Notes: generated by a model not told the origin, from the sequence alone. A DNA stretch of 30,687 nt from Catenibacterium sp900764725 (GCF_934754625.1 NZ_CAKVIU010000021.1); one strand, 5' to 3'. Shown: positions 1 through 7,756, counted from the first letter of the stretch. Made by a program: numbers and translations.

Positions 1-36
1 GTTTTGGTGGATTTGAGTTTGATTATATATTTGTGT

Positions 37-55
37 CCGCGCAACGAAGGCGCGG
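37..55 (+). other. GC-rich hairpin in the oppA leader
   Basis: CCGCGC and GCGCGG arms flank a 7-nt loop (AACGAAG), a few bases before the oppA ribosome binding site. The arms are pure G/C in otherwise AT-rich DNA. No T run follows, so it is not an intrinsic terminator as seen here. It could stabilise the 5' end of the oppA message or be the tail of a larger leader element lying outside the window. That role is inference. Confidence 0.4.
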
Positions 56-71
56 GGAAATGGAGAAAAAT

Positions 72-1682
72 ATGAAAACAGTAAAGGTTTTAGTTGCTGC
101 AAGTATGGCAGCAGCATTACTTGCTGGATGTGGAAGCAAAACTGATACAGATACTTTCAGATTTGCAAGTGAATTAGATATCCAGGGTATGGATTCTACA
201 GTAGTTGATGATGGTATGTCATACAACGCAATCCACGCAATCACAGACGGCTTAACAGCAGTAAATGACAAAGGTAAGACTGTTCCAGCATTAGCTAAGA
301 GCTGGGACGTAAGTGATGATGGTAAGACTTACACATTCCACTTAAAAGATGCTAAGTGGTCAAATGGTGATGAAGTAACTGCCAACGATTTCGTTTATTC
401 TTGGAAGAGAATTATTAAAAATGCCGGTAACTATGCTTATATGTTAGGTGATGATGGTGCTTCAGTTAAGAATGCTAATGAGTTAATTGACCTTGGCCCT
501 AAGGCAACTGATGAGCAGATGAACACTCTTGGTGTTAAAGCAACTGATGACAAGACTTTAGTTGTTGAATTAAACAACAAGGTTCCATATTTTACTGATT
601 TAATGGCATTCCCATGCTACTTCCCACAGAACGAAAAGTTCGTTGAAAAATGTGGTAAGAACTATGGTACTAAGCCAGAATATACATTATCAAATGGTGC
701 TTATACTATGACTAAGTGGATCAAAGGTAACAAAGCGACATTCACTAAGAACGATAAGTACTATGATGCAAAAGCAGTTAAGACTAAGAACTTAGAAATG
801 TTCCTAGTACAGGATCCTAAGACTGCTGCACAGAACTTTGATAATGGTAAAGTAGACTATGCAACAATCAACTCTACATTAGTAGATAAGTATAAAGGTA
901 AAGATACTTTCACAACATTCAATGAAGGTTTCTTATTCTACCTAAGCTTAAACTTCAACAATAAGACTATTGCTGATAAGAACGTAAGAGAAGCATTATC
1001 TTATGCAATCAACAGAAAAGACTTATGTGAAAATGTCTTAAAGGATGGTTCTAGAGCTGCTACTGGTTTCGTTCCATCACAGTTATCTAAGAGCCCAGCT
1101 GGAAAAGACTTCCGTGATACTGCAGGTGATCTTGTAGGTTACGATGTTAAGAAAGCTCAGGAATACTTAGATGCAGCTAAGAAAGATTTAGGTACTGATA
1201 CAATCACAGTTGATTTATTATATGGTACTGATGAATCACCAATGGATACTATGGCTGAATACTTACAGGGTTCATTCTCTAAGTTAAAAGGCTTAAAAGT
1301 AAACATGGTTGCAACTGTAAAGAAAGATAGAATTTACAACAGACAGGCTAATGGTAACTACCAGATTGCATGTACTCGTTGGGGACCTGACTACGCAGAT
1401 CCAACTACTTACTTAAACTTATTCTTAACTGGTAACCAGAATAACTATGGTAAGTACAGCAATGCAAAAGTTGACTCATTAATGAAACAGGTTCAGGCTG
1501 AATCAGATTTAAATAAACGTTGGGATTTAATGACTCAGGTTGAAAAGACTGCACTTGATGATTTAGCTTATATTCCAGTATTCGAAAAGGGTGCTGCAGC
1601 ATTACAGGCTAAGAATGTTAAGGGATTAGTTCATTCACCAACTGGAACTCCTTATACATTCAAATACGTAACTATTAAATAA
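72..1682 (+). CDS. oppA: Oligopeptide ABC transporter substrate-binding lipoprotein (OppA-type)
   Basis: Extracellular peptide receptor of the SBP_bac_5 family, feeding the permease encoded downstream. The start is placed at the ATG at 72 because GGAG sits 6-7 nt before it and translation from there gives a clean lipoprotein signal: Lys near the N-terminus, a hydrophobic run, and lipobox LLAGC with the lipidated Cys at residue 20. The mature protein (536 aa total) has the usual family length. Family features include an early substrate-cleft section with FHLKDAKWSNGDEVTANDF and an RWGPDYADP segment near the C-terminus. It is first in an opp operon and is separated from oppB by a strong hairpin that probably makes oppA the most abundant product. 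Peptide specificity cannot be read from sequence. All glutamines I checked use CAG, unlike the ATPase gene further on. Confidence 0.93.
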   Translation: MKTVKVLVAASMAAALLAGCGSKTDTDTFRFASELDIQGMDSTVVDDGMSYNAIHAITDGLTAVNDKGKTVPALAKSWDVSDDGKTYTFHLKDAKWSNGDEVTANDFVYSWKRIIKNAGNYAYMLGDDGASVKNANELIDLGPKATDEQMNTLGVKATDDKTLVVELNNKVPYFTDLMAFPCYFPQNEKFVEKCGKNYGTKPEYTLSNGAYTMTKWIKGNKATFTKNDKYYDAKAVKTKNLEMFLVQDPKTAAQNFDNGKVDYATINSTLVDKYKGKDTFTTFNEGFLFYLSLNFNNKTIADKNVREALSYAINRKDLCENVLKDGSRAATGFVPSQLSKSPAGKDFRDTAGDLVGYDVKKAQEYLDAAKKDLGTDTITVDLLYGTDESPMDTMAEYLQGSFSKLKGLKVNMVATVKKDRIYNRQANGNYQIACTRWGPDYADPTTYLNLFLTGNQNNYGKYSNAKVDSLMKQVQAESDLNKRWDLMTQVEKTALDDLAYIPVFEKGAAALQAKNVKGLVHSPTGTPYTFKYVTIK

Positions 1683-1707
1683 GAATAAACAGAACATAGT
1701 GAGAATC

Positions 1708-1746
1708 AACACATTATAGCTCTTGCTATAATGTGTTCTTCTTTTT
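1708..1746 (+). terminator. Intercistronic hairpin / partial terminator between oppA and oppB
   Basis: A perfect 13-bp stem (AACACATTATAGC against its complement) closes a TCTT loop and is followed by CTTCTTTTT. It lies in the oppA-oppB gap. A leaky terminator or 3'-protective hairpin here is the usual way an operon makes more binding protein than permease. The oppB start follows within about 30 nt, so readthrough is expected. Confidence 0.75.
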
Positions 1747-1768
1747 AAATGAAAGGTGTGATATTTAT

Positions 1769-2716
1769 ATGGATAAATCCATGATTAGGTATATCTTAAA
1801 GAGATTGCTTATTTCAGCAATTACTTTATTCGTTATACTAACAGTTCTGTTCATTATGACTCGTTGTATGCCAGGGTCTCCTTTCAACTCAGAAAAGTTG
1901 AGCCCAGAACAGCAGAAAGTCATTATGGCAAAATATGGTCTTGATAAGCCAATTCTTGTACAGTATGGTACATACTTAAAGAATATGTTATCAGGCGACT
2001 TCGGTGTTTCTTATGTTTTATACAAAGATCAGAACGTTTCTGAATTAGTATTTGACGCAGCTAAGATCTCATTTGCTTATGGTATCGCTGCATGTATCTT
2101 AGGTACATTAGTAGGTATGTTACTTGGTATCGTTGCCGCATTAAACAAGAACACTATTTGGGATACAATCGCAACTATTATTTCTATCTTAGGTGTATCT
2201 ATCCCATCATTCGTATTCGCATTATTACTTGTAATCTTGTTCAGTAATGATCTTCGTATCTTACCGACAATGTATGATGATATGAATCCAATCTTCTCAT
2301 CTATATTGCCAGTTATCGCTTTATCTATGAGCGTTATTGCGAACGTAGCACGTTTCACTCGTACAGAAATGATTTCTGTATTAAATAGTGAATACATGAC
2401 TCTAGCAATGGCTAAAGGTTTAGATCGTAAGACATTAATCTTCAAGCATGCATTACGTAATGCCTTAATCCCAGTAATCACTATCTTAGGTCCAATCCTA
2501 GTTAACTTGATGACTGGTACAATGGTAGTAGAACAGATCTGTTCTGTACCAGGTTTAGGTAAGCTATTAATCAACAGTATTCGTGCAAATGACTACAACA
2601 TCATCGTTGCATGTTCATTCTTATATGCATTCATGTATATCGTTATGATGTTAGTTATCGATGTATCTTATGGTATTATCGATCCACGTATCCGTTTAGG
2701 AAAGGGGGACAACTAA
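1769..2716 (+). CDS. oppB: Oligopeptide ABC transporter permease OppB
   Basis: Inner-membrane permease subunit of the peptide importer (BPD_transp_1 fold). The start is taken at ATG 1769 (MDKSMIRYIL), which has AAAGGTG upstream; the earlier ATG at 1733 lies inside the hairpin and has no ribosome site. The protein is 315 aa, typical for OppB/DppB. It has an N-terminal helix (YILKRLLISAITLFVIL), the MPGSPF motif after it, five further hydrophobic segments, and an EAA-type cytoplasmic loop around YMTLAMAKGLDRKTLIFKHA that contacts the ATPases. It ends two bases before oppC and pairs with OppC as the heterodimeric channel. Confidence 0.93.
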   Translation: MDKSMIRYILKRLLISAITLFVILTVLFIMTRCMPGSPFNSEKLSPEQQKVIMAKYGLDKPILVQYGTYLKNMLSGDFGVSYVLYKDQNVSELVFDAAKISFAYGIAACILGTLVGMLLGIVAALNKNTIWDTIATIISILGVSIPSFVFALLLVILFSNDLRILPTMYDDMNPIFSSILPVIALSMSVIANVARFTRTEMISVLNSEYMTLAMAKGLDRKTLIFKHALRNALIPVITILGPILVNLMTGTMVVEQICSVPGLGKLLINSIRANDYNIIVACSFLYAFMYIVMMLVIDVSYGIIDPRIRLGKGDN

Positions 2717-2717
2717 G

Positions 2718-3650
2718 ATGGATGACAAGAAATATGAATTTTTGCCAGATGATTTTGAGTTTATCGGTGATAAACAGAATATCAACATTGATGAAGTTGC
2801 TCCTGCAAGACCTGCTTGGAAAGACGTTGTTTACCGTTTCACTCAGAACAAAGGTGCAATCTTTGGTTTAGTTTGTATTATCGTTATTGCTTTACTTGCT
2901 ATCTTTGTACCAATGATTTCTCATTGGAAATATGATGCAATTGATACAAGTATCGCAAATGTTCTTCCTAATGGTACTCATTTCTTCGGTACTGATAAAT
3001 ATGGCCGTGACTTATTCGTAAGAACATGGCAGGGTACTCGTATTTCATTAATTATCGCATTAGTTGCTGTAGTTATTGATATCGTAGTTGGTATGACTTA
3101 TGGTTTAATTTCTGGTTACTTTGGTGGTTTAGTTGACTCTATCCTTCAGAGAATCCAGGAAATCATCAACTCTATCCCAACTCTAGTAGTATTAACTATT
3201 TTATTAACAGTATTAAAGCCTTCTTTATATACCGTTATTCTTGCGTTAATCTTCACTGAATGGATTCCTATGTCTCGTATCACAAGAGCACAGGTATTAA
3301 AAATCAAGGAAGATGAATTCATTCTTGCTTCTAGAACATTAGGTGCAAGCAATATCTTTATCTTATTCAAGGAAATCTTACCAAACATCTTTGGTCAGTT
3401 AATCATCATGTCTATGATGACTATCCCAAATGCAATCTTCTATGAAGCATATCTAGCATTCGTTGGTTTAGGTTTAACTGTACCTCAGGCATCACTTGGT
3501 ACTTTGATTAACTCAGGTTTCGAAGTATTCACAGTATATCCAACTCAGATGACTATCCCAGCTATTATCCTTGCTGTATTAATGTTAGGATTCAACTTAT
3601 TAGGTGATGGTTTAAGAGATGCACTTGATCCTACTATGAAGGAGATGTAA
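2718..3650 (+). CDS. oppC: Oligopeptide ABC transporter permease OppC
   Basis: Second permease subunit. An N-terminal cytoplasmic stretch with an AWKDVVYRFTQNKGAI section typical of OppC_N precedes the first membrane helix (residues ~50-72). The FFGTDKYGRDLFVRTWQGTR motif characteristic of OppC/DppC follows, then the five-helix permease core with the EAA loop (DEFILASRTLGASNIFILFK). Length is 310 aa. GGGGG lies about 11 nt before the ATG, overlapping the end of oppB, so the two are probably translationally coupled. It ends immediately before oppD. Confidence 0.93.
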   Translation: MDDKKYEFLPDDFEFIGDKQNINIDEVAPARPAWKDVVYRFTQNKGAIFGLVCIIVIALLAIFVPMISHWKYDAIDTSIANVLPNGTHFFGTDKYGRDLFVRTWQGTRISLIIALVAVVIDIVVGMTYGLISGYFGGLVDSILQRIQEIINSIPTLVVLTILLTVLKPSLYTVILALIFTEWIPMSRITRAQVLKIKEDEFILASRTLGASNIFILFKEILPNIFGQLIIMSMMTIPNAIFYEAYLAFVGLGLTVPQASLGTLINSGFEVFTVYPTQMTIPAIILAVLMLGFNLLGDGLRDALDPTMKEM

Positions 3651-3652
3651 TT

Positions 3653-4753
3653 ATGGCTGACAGAGAAAGAATTTTAAAAATCAGAGACTTAAATATTTCC
3701 TTCAAGATTGAAGGTAAGAAAGTCAATGCCATCCGTGGTGTTAACTTAGACCTTTATAAGGGAGAAACAATTGCGATTGTAGGTGAATCTGGTTCAGGTA
3801 AATCAGTTACTACAAAAGCTATCATGGGTATCTTAGCTAAGAATGGTACTATTGAAAGTGGTTCAATTGACTATACTTGGCATGATCCAGATACTGATGA
3901 AAAACATACAGTAGATATTACTAAGATGACAGAAAAGGAAATCCAGAAGGAAATCCGTGGTCGTAAGATTGCGATGGTCTTCCAGGATCCAATGACTTCT
4001 CTAGACCCTACAATGACAATTGGTAAACAGATCATGGAACCAATGATGTATCATTATGGAACATCTAAAGAAGAAGCATATAAAAAGGCTGTAACACTTC
4101 TTGAAGAAGTAGGTATCACAAATGCTGAAAAACGTATGAAGAACTACCCTCACCAGTTATCTGGTGGTATGAGACAGCGTGTTGTTATCGCAATCGCTTT
4201 ATCTTGTGATCCATATGTATTAATCTGTGATGAACCTACAACAGCCCTAGATGTAACTATCCAGGCTAAGATTCTTGAATTAATTCAGGACTTACAGAAG
4301 AAAAAAGGTATTTCAGTTATTTATATCACACATGACTTAGGTGTAGTTGCTAAGGTAGCAGACTTCGTAAACGTTATGTATGCAGGTAAGATCGTAGAAA
4401 CAGGTTCTATCGAAGATATCTTCTACAGACCTTTACATCCATATACTTGGGGTCTTTTATCAGCAATGCCTGACTTAAATACTGATGATCCAGAATTATA
4501 TACAATTCCTGGTTCACCACCAAACGTTACAAAAGAAATCAAAGGTGATGCATTCGCACCACGTAATAAATATGCATTAAATATCGATAAGAGAATTGAA
4601 CCACCTATGTTCAAAGTAGAAGGTTCTACTACTCATAAGGTAGCTAGCTGGTTAATGCATCCAAATGCACCAAAGGTAGAAATGCCTGAAGCATTAAGAA
4701 AGAGAATCAATAACATGATGAAAGAAGGTGTACCAAATAATGGACAAGAATAG
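3653..4753 (+). CDS. oppD: Oligopeptide ABC transporter ATP-binding protein OppD
   Basis: Cytoplasmic ATPase subunit. Walker A is GESGSGKS (about residues 44-51), the Q-loop is in VFQDPMTSLDPT, the ABC signature is LSGGMRQR, Walker B is ICDEPTTALD, and the switch His is in YITHDLG. The C-terminal oligopeptide extension (PLHPYTWGLL, then IPGSPPNV) marks the OppD/DppD group. AAGGAG overlapping the oppC stop gives the start. It overlaps oppF by 14 nt. The usual conserved C-terminal cysteines of iron-sulfur-containing OppD proteins are not visible in the tail. Confidence 0.94.
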   Translation: MADRERILKIRDLNISFKIEGKKVNAIRGVNLDLYKGETIAIVGESGSGKSVTTKAIMGILAKNGTIESGSIDYTWHDPDTDEKHTVDITKMTEKEIQKEIRGRKIAMVFQDPMTSLDPTMTIGKQIMEPMMYHYGTSKEEAYKKAVTLLEEVGITNAEKRMKNYPHQLSGGMRQRVVIAIALSCDPYVLICDEPTTALDVTIQAKILELIQDLQKKKGISVIYITHDLGVVAKVADFVNVMYAGKIVETGSIEDIFYRPLHPYTWGLLSAMPDLNTDDPELYTIPGSPPNVTKEIKGDAFAPRNKYALNIDKRIEPPMFKVEGSTTHKVASWLMHPNAPKVEMPEALRKRINNMMKEGVPNNGQE

Positions 4754-5693
4754 TCAGACTCCAATTCTTGAAGTCAAGAATTTAAAACAGTATTTCTATC
4801 CAAGTAGAAAATTTACTGTAAAAGCCGTTGATGGTATTTCATTCAAAATCATGCCAGGTGAAACATATGGTTTAGTAGGTGAATCTGGTTCAGGTAAATC
4901 TACTACTGGTCGTGCTATTATTAGATTATATGATCCAACTGATGGTCAGATCATTTTCGAAGGTGAAGATATCACTGGTAAGATGTCTAACAAAGCTCTT
5001 AAGACATTACGTACTAAGATGGCTATGATTTTCCAGGATCCAATGGCTTGTTTAAACCCTCGTAAGAAGGTTATTGATATTATTGCTCAGGGTCTTGATA
5101 TTCATCATGATTATAAAGATGAAAAAGAAAGAGAAGAAAAGGTTTATAAGATTCTTGAGATGGTAGGTCTATCTAAAGAACATGCGAACCGTTTCCCACA
5201 CCAGTTCTCTGGTGGACAGAGACAGCGTATTGGTATCGCAAGAGCCTTAATTATGAACCCAGATCTAATCATTGCCGATGAAGCAATCTCAGCCCTAGAC
5301 GTATCTATTCAGGCACAGGTTGTAAACCTAATGAAGAAGATGCAGAAGGAAACAGGTGCTGCTTACTTATTTATCGCTCATGACTTATCAATGGTTAAAT
5401 ACATCTCTGATAGAATTGGTGTATTACATTTAGGTCACTTAGTAGAAACAGGAACTGCAGATGAAATCTTTAGTAATCCTCTCCATCCATATACAAGATC
5501 TTTATTGTCTGCCATCCCTCATTCTAACCCAAGAGTAGAGAAGGTAAGAAAATCATTCTCATATGATTATGAAACAAGCGGTCTTGATTATGCAGCTGGT
5601 ACTCAGCATCAGATCACTGATACACACTTTGTATTAGGTACTGATGAAGATATCGTACAGTTCAAGAAAGACGCAGCAAACTTCAAACTATAA
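4740..5693 (+). CDS. oppF: Oligopeptide ABC transporter ATP-binding protein OppF
   Basis: Partner ATPase of OppD. The start at ATG 4740 (MDKNSQTPILEVKNL) is preferred over GTG 4728 because GAAGGTG lies 10 nt before it. Walker A GESGSGKST, signature FSGGQRQR, Walker B IIADEAISALD, and switch His in FIAHDLS are intact. The HPYTRSLLSAIPH tail is the oligo_HPY motif of peptide and nickel transporters. Walker B reads DEAISALD rather than DEPTSALD; Ala is occasionally seen at this position and the catalytic Glu is present. Length is 317 aa. It is last in the opp operon and is followed by a clear terminator. Confidence 0.94.
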   Translation: MDKNSQTPILEVKNLKQYFYPSRKFTVKAVDGISFKIMPGETYGLVGESGSGKSTTGRAIIRLYDPTDGQIIFEGEDITGKMSNKALKTLRTKMAMIFQDPMACLNPRKKVIDIIAQGLDIHHDYKDEKEREEKVYKILEMVGLSKEHANRFPHQFSGGQRQRIGIARALIMNPDLIIADEAISALDVSIQAQVVNLMKKMQKETGAAYLFIAHDLSMVKYISDRIGVLHLGHLVETGTADEIFSNPLHPYTRSLLSAIPHSNPRVEKVRKSFSYDYETSGLDYAAGTQHQITDTHFVLGTDEDIVQFKKDAANFKL

Positions 5694-5698
5694 CATCA

Positions 5699-5734
5699 AA
5701 AGACTATGACACTTATGTGTGATAGTCTTTTTTT
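5699..5734 (+). terminator. Rho-independent terminator of the opp operon
   Basis: AAGACTAT and ACAC pair with GTGT and ATAGTCTT across a TTAT loop, with one G-G mismatch in the stem. A run of seven Ts follows. It lies 6 nt after the oppF stop. Confidence 0.85.
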
Positions 5735-5755
5735 AGGCTTAAAATGTAAATTGCT

Positions 5756-5943
5756 ACACTATTTCGTTGTAAAAAGTGTAGTGGTAGCACATTTTTTCGT
5801 TGTAAAAAGTGTAGTAGTAGCACATTTTTTCGTTGTAAAAAGTGTAGTAGAAACACACTTATACGATGTAAAAAGTGTACAGTCACCACATATTTACGTT
5901 GTAAAAAATGTGGTAATACACACTTATTCGCTGTAAAAAATGT
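5756..5943 (+). repeat. Array of six ~33-bp palindromic units upstream of the DUF4143 ATPase
   Basis: Six copies of ACAYWWWWW-CGNTGT-AAAAARTGT have their central hexamers at 5765, 5798, 5831, 5864, 5897 and 5929, so the period is 33 bp and the last step is 32. The first three cores are identical in hexamer and right arm; the last three have diverged, yet keep the ACA...TGT ends and the CGNTGT centre. In copy 5 both arms switch together (ACAT/ATGT instead of ACAC/GTGT). Linkers of about 9 bp such as AGTGGTAGC separate the units. Spacing close to three helical turns fits either an operator array on one DNA face or a chain of RNA hairpins. The last unit carries a -35-like CTGTAA for the ATPase promoter. 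Unit size and lack of unique spacers argue against CRISPR. Confidence 0.9.
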
Positions 5944-5959
5944 TAAAAGGTGTTATAAT
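5931..5959 (+). promoter_or_regulatory. Promoter of the DUF4143 ATPase gene, overlapping the last repeat
   Basis: A consensus TATAAT at 5954-5959 lies 17 bp after CTGTAA (5931-5936), which is part of the sixth repeat unit. A strong AAAGGAGG ribosome site follows before the ATG at 5981. The overlap means anything binding the repeats would affect this promoter. Confidence 0.6.
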
Positions 5960-5980
5960 GAAATAAAAGGAGGTGTCTAT

Positions 5981-7279
5981 ATGTATCGTTTAGCTATAAA
6001 AAAATTATATAGATGGAAAGAAAAGCCAAATCGTAAACCTTTGATTATTGAAGGTGCTAGACAGGTTGGAAAAACGTGGCTGATGAAAGAATTTGGAGAG
6101 AAAGCATATAATCAGACTATCTATATTAATTTTGACTCAAATACAACAATGTTTGACTTATTCTCTTATGATTTAGATACAAATCGTTTAATAACTGGGA
6201 TTGAATTGTATAGTGGTAAGAAAATTGATCCAGATAATACACTTCTTATGTTTGATGAAATTCAAGAAGTTCCGCAAGCATTATCCGCTTTAAAATACTT
6301 TTATGAAAATGCACCTGAATATCATATTGTATGTGCAGGCTCACTTTTAGGTATTGCGCTTCATCAAGGAACATCATTCCCGGTAGGCAAAGTGGATTTC
6401 ATGAGTCTTTATCCTCTTACTTTCAAAGAATTTTTAATGGCTACAGGTAAAGAAAGATTTGTAGAATTACTTGATCAACAGAATTATCAAATGATAAAAA
6501 GCTTCAAGCAGATATATATTGATGCGTTGAAGCAGTATTATTATGTAGGTGGGATGCCAGAAGTTGTACAATATTTTGCGAATTATAATGATTATAATGA
6601 AGTACGTAATATTCAGAGAAAGATTTTATTAGCTTATGAACAGGATTTCTCTAAACATGCGCCTAATGAAATTGTTCCTAAAATCAGGATGCTTTGGAAT
6701 AGTATTCCATCGCAGCTAGCTAAGGAAAATAAAAAATTTATATATGGTCTTGTTCGTACTGGCGCACGTGCTAAGGAATATGAAACAGCTATTATGTGGC
6801 TATCTGATTGTGGATTAATACATAAAATTAGTCGTGTAAACCAAGCTGGTATACCCTTGAAGGCATATGAAGATTTAAAGGCTTTTAAAATTTATTTATT
6901 AGATGTAGGGCTTTTAGGGTGCATGACTGGTTTAAAACAAAAGACGCTTATTGAAGGTAATAATTTATTTGTTGAATTTAAAGGTGCATTGACTGAACAA
7001 TATGTATGCCAGCAACTCAAGACAATAGAAGATTTGAATATTTATTATTATACAAACGAAAGAGGAAACTGTGAAATAGACTTTGTGATAGATAGAGATA
7101 ATCAGATTATTCCAATAGAAGTTAAAGCGGAAGAAAATCTAAGGGCGAAGAGTCTTAAAACATATAGTGAAAAGTTCTCTCCAGATATTTGTGTGCGTAC
7201 TTCTATGTCTGACTATAGAAAAGAAGATTGGCTTATTAATCTTCCTCTTTATGCAATAGAAGAAATAAATGAACTATAA
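5981..7279 (+). CDS. Solitary AAA-family ATPase with DUF4143 domain
   Basis: A 432-aa protein of the AAA_14/DUF4143 family, common as scattered singletons in bacteria and archaea and of unproven function. Walker A is EGARQVGKTW (residues 24-33), Walker B is LLMFDEIQEV, sensor-like CAGSLLG follows, then the SLYPLTFKEFL segment. The DUF4143 part follows, with YYVGGMPEVVQ, a winged-helix-like middle, LLDVGLLGCM, and a restriction-endonuclease-like end where EIDFVI and IEVKAEE resemble a PD-(D/E)xK core. It has its own promoter, the repeat array upstream and a terminator downstream, so it is a self-contained unit. Glutamine codons are a CAA/CAG mix, whereas the opp genes use CAG almost only; this points to separate ancestry. 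Family assignment is firm; any nuclease or defence role is inference. Confidence 0.88.
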   Translation: MYRLAIKKLYRWKEKPNRKPLIIEGARQVGKTWLMKEFGEKAYNQTIYINFDSNTTMFDLFSYDLDTNRLITGIELYSGKKIDPDNTLLMFDEIQEVPQALSALKYFYENAPEYHIVCAGSLLGIALHQGTSFPVGKVDFMSLYPLTFKEFLMATGKERFVELLDQQNYQMIKSFKQIYIDALKQYYYVGGMPEVVQYFANYNDYNEVRNIQRKILLAYEQDFSKHAPNEIVPKIRMLWNSIPSQLAKENKKFIYGLVRTGARAKEYETAIMWLSDCGLIHKISRVNQAGIPLKAYEDLKAFKIYLLDVGLLGCMTGLKQKTLIEGNNLFVEFKGALTEQYVCQQLKTIEDLNIYYYTNERGNCEIDFVIDRDNQIIPIEVKAEENLRAKSLKTYSEKFSPDICVRTSMSDYRKEDWLINLPLYAIEEINEL

Positions 7280-7305
7280 AAAACGACACATCAAGTGTCG
7301 TTTTT
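7278..7305. terminator. Terminator after the DUF4143 ATPase (copy A of a duplicated terminator)
   Basis: AAAAACGACAC and GTGTCGTTTTT form a perfect stem around ATCAA. A-rich and T-rich flanks make it potentially bidirectional. It is nearly identical to the terminator at 7757-7783 beyond the MFS gene, including the following GTTAATTCATGCT, so it came from a duplication rather than belonging originally to the ATPase. Confidence 0.85.
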
Positions 7306-7413
7306 AAGTTAATTCATGCTATTACAATCACAGATTAGATGAACTGATATAATCCATCACATAAGATTCGGTGGCATCAAAGTAGCTTGTGAAATCTTAG
7401 GCCATATACTGAT
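7306..7413 (-). pseudogene. Decayed remnant of the 3' end of the MFS transporter gene
   Basis: Read on the minus strand, this stretch matches the C-terminal coding end of the MFS gene at 7787-9001. Positions 7341-7402 align with 7857-7919 at roughly 87% by eye, with single-base deletions, and the last codons (Ser-Met-Asn-stop, 7309-7320) plus the terminator match 7757-7799. About 38 bases are missing between the two blocks. Frameshifts and in-frame stops prevent translation. It is flanked by the ATPase gene on one side and the antitoxin gene on the other. It shows that a longer MFS copy, or a duplicated 3' end, once stood here. Confidence 0.85.
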
Positions 7414-7432
7414 AATAAATAATAAAACAAGT

Positions 7433-7690
7433 TTAGATGCCATACTTGCTTCTTATATTAGAAATTGCAGTGTCTCCCTCTACTGTGCTTCCAGATTTTA
7501 CATCTTTCAAACCATCCAATATTGTTTTTGCTTCATCCATCTTTCTTATTGTTTTTTCATAATAATCGATATCCATTACAACCAATCTGCCGTATCCATT
7601 CTTAGTTACGAATACAGGACCATTTTCTTCTGCACAAAGACGTTCTACTTCAACTGTATTTTTCAAATCACGCATTGGAATAATCTTCAT
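7433..7690 (-). CDS. Phd/YefM-family antitoxin without a visible toxin partner
   Basis: This 85-aa protein begins MKIIPMRDLKNTVEVERLC, followed by GPVFVTKNGYGRLVVMDIDYYE. That is the standard Phd/YefM DNA-binding fold, in which the 'VTKNGYG..VVM' strand-turn-strand is the family hallmark. The C-terminal part (residues ~50-85) would wrap the toxin. GGAG sits 9-10 nt before the ATG and a palindromic operator/promoter lies directly upstream. The usual arrangement places a RelE/YoeB or Doc toxin gene just downstream; here only the decayed MFS fragment follows, so it is an orphan in this window. It may neutralise a toxin encoded elsewhere or be a leftover of a broken module. Confidence 0.85.
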   Translation of the reverse strand: MKIIPMRDLKNTVEVERLCAEENGPVFVTKNGYGRLVVMDIDYYEKTIRKMDEAKTILDGLKDVKSGSTVEGDTAISNIRSKYGI

Positions 7691-7709
7691 AGAATCAGCT
7701 CCTTTTCTA

Positions 7710-7739
7710 GTGACTAAATTATAACCTATATTTAGCCAC
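7710..7739 (-). promoter_or_regulatory. Palindromic operator overlapping the antitoxin promoter
   Basis: A 30-bp imperfect dyad has arms GTGACTAAAT and ATTTAGCCAC, with near-symmetric ATA/TAT inside. On the minus strand it contains TATAAT, a likely -10 for the antitoxin gene, about 30 nt before the start codon. Phd/YefM proteins typically bind such palindromes and repress their own transcription. Binding by this protein is inference. Confidence 0.65.
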
Positions 7740-7756
7740 AGAACTACCCTAATTAA

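Noticed and set aside
2077..2574. 165-aa minus-strand frame inside oppB
   Set aside because: It is a shadow of the oppB coding frame; no ribosome site and an isoleucine-heavy composition expected from antisense translation.
5706..5936. 76-aa open frame with 11-residue repeats (FVVKSVV-type) across the palindrome array
   Set aside because: Its ATG lies inside the opp terminator stem with no ribosome site, and the protein repeat exists only because the 33-bp DNA period is divisible by three. The conserved element is the DNA palindrome.
5756..5943. CRISPR array
   Set aside because: Units are contiguous at 33 bp with similar linkers of about 9 bp, no unique spacers of 25-40 bp, and no cas genes nearby.
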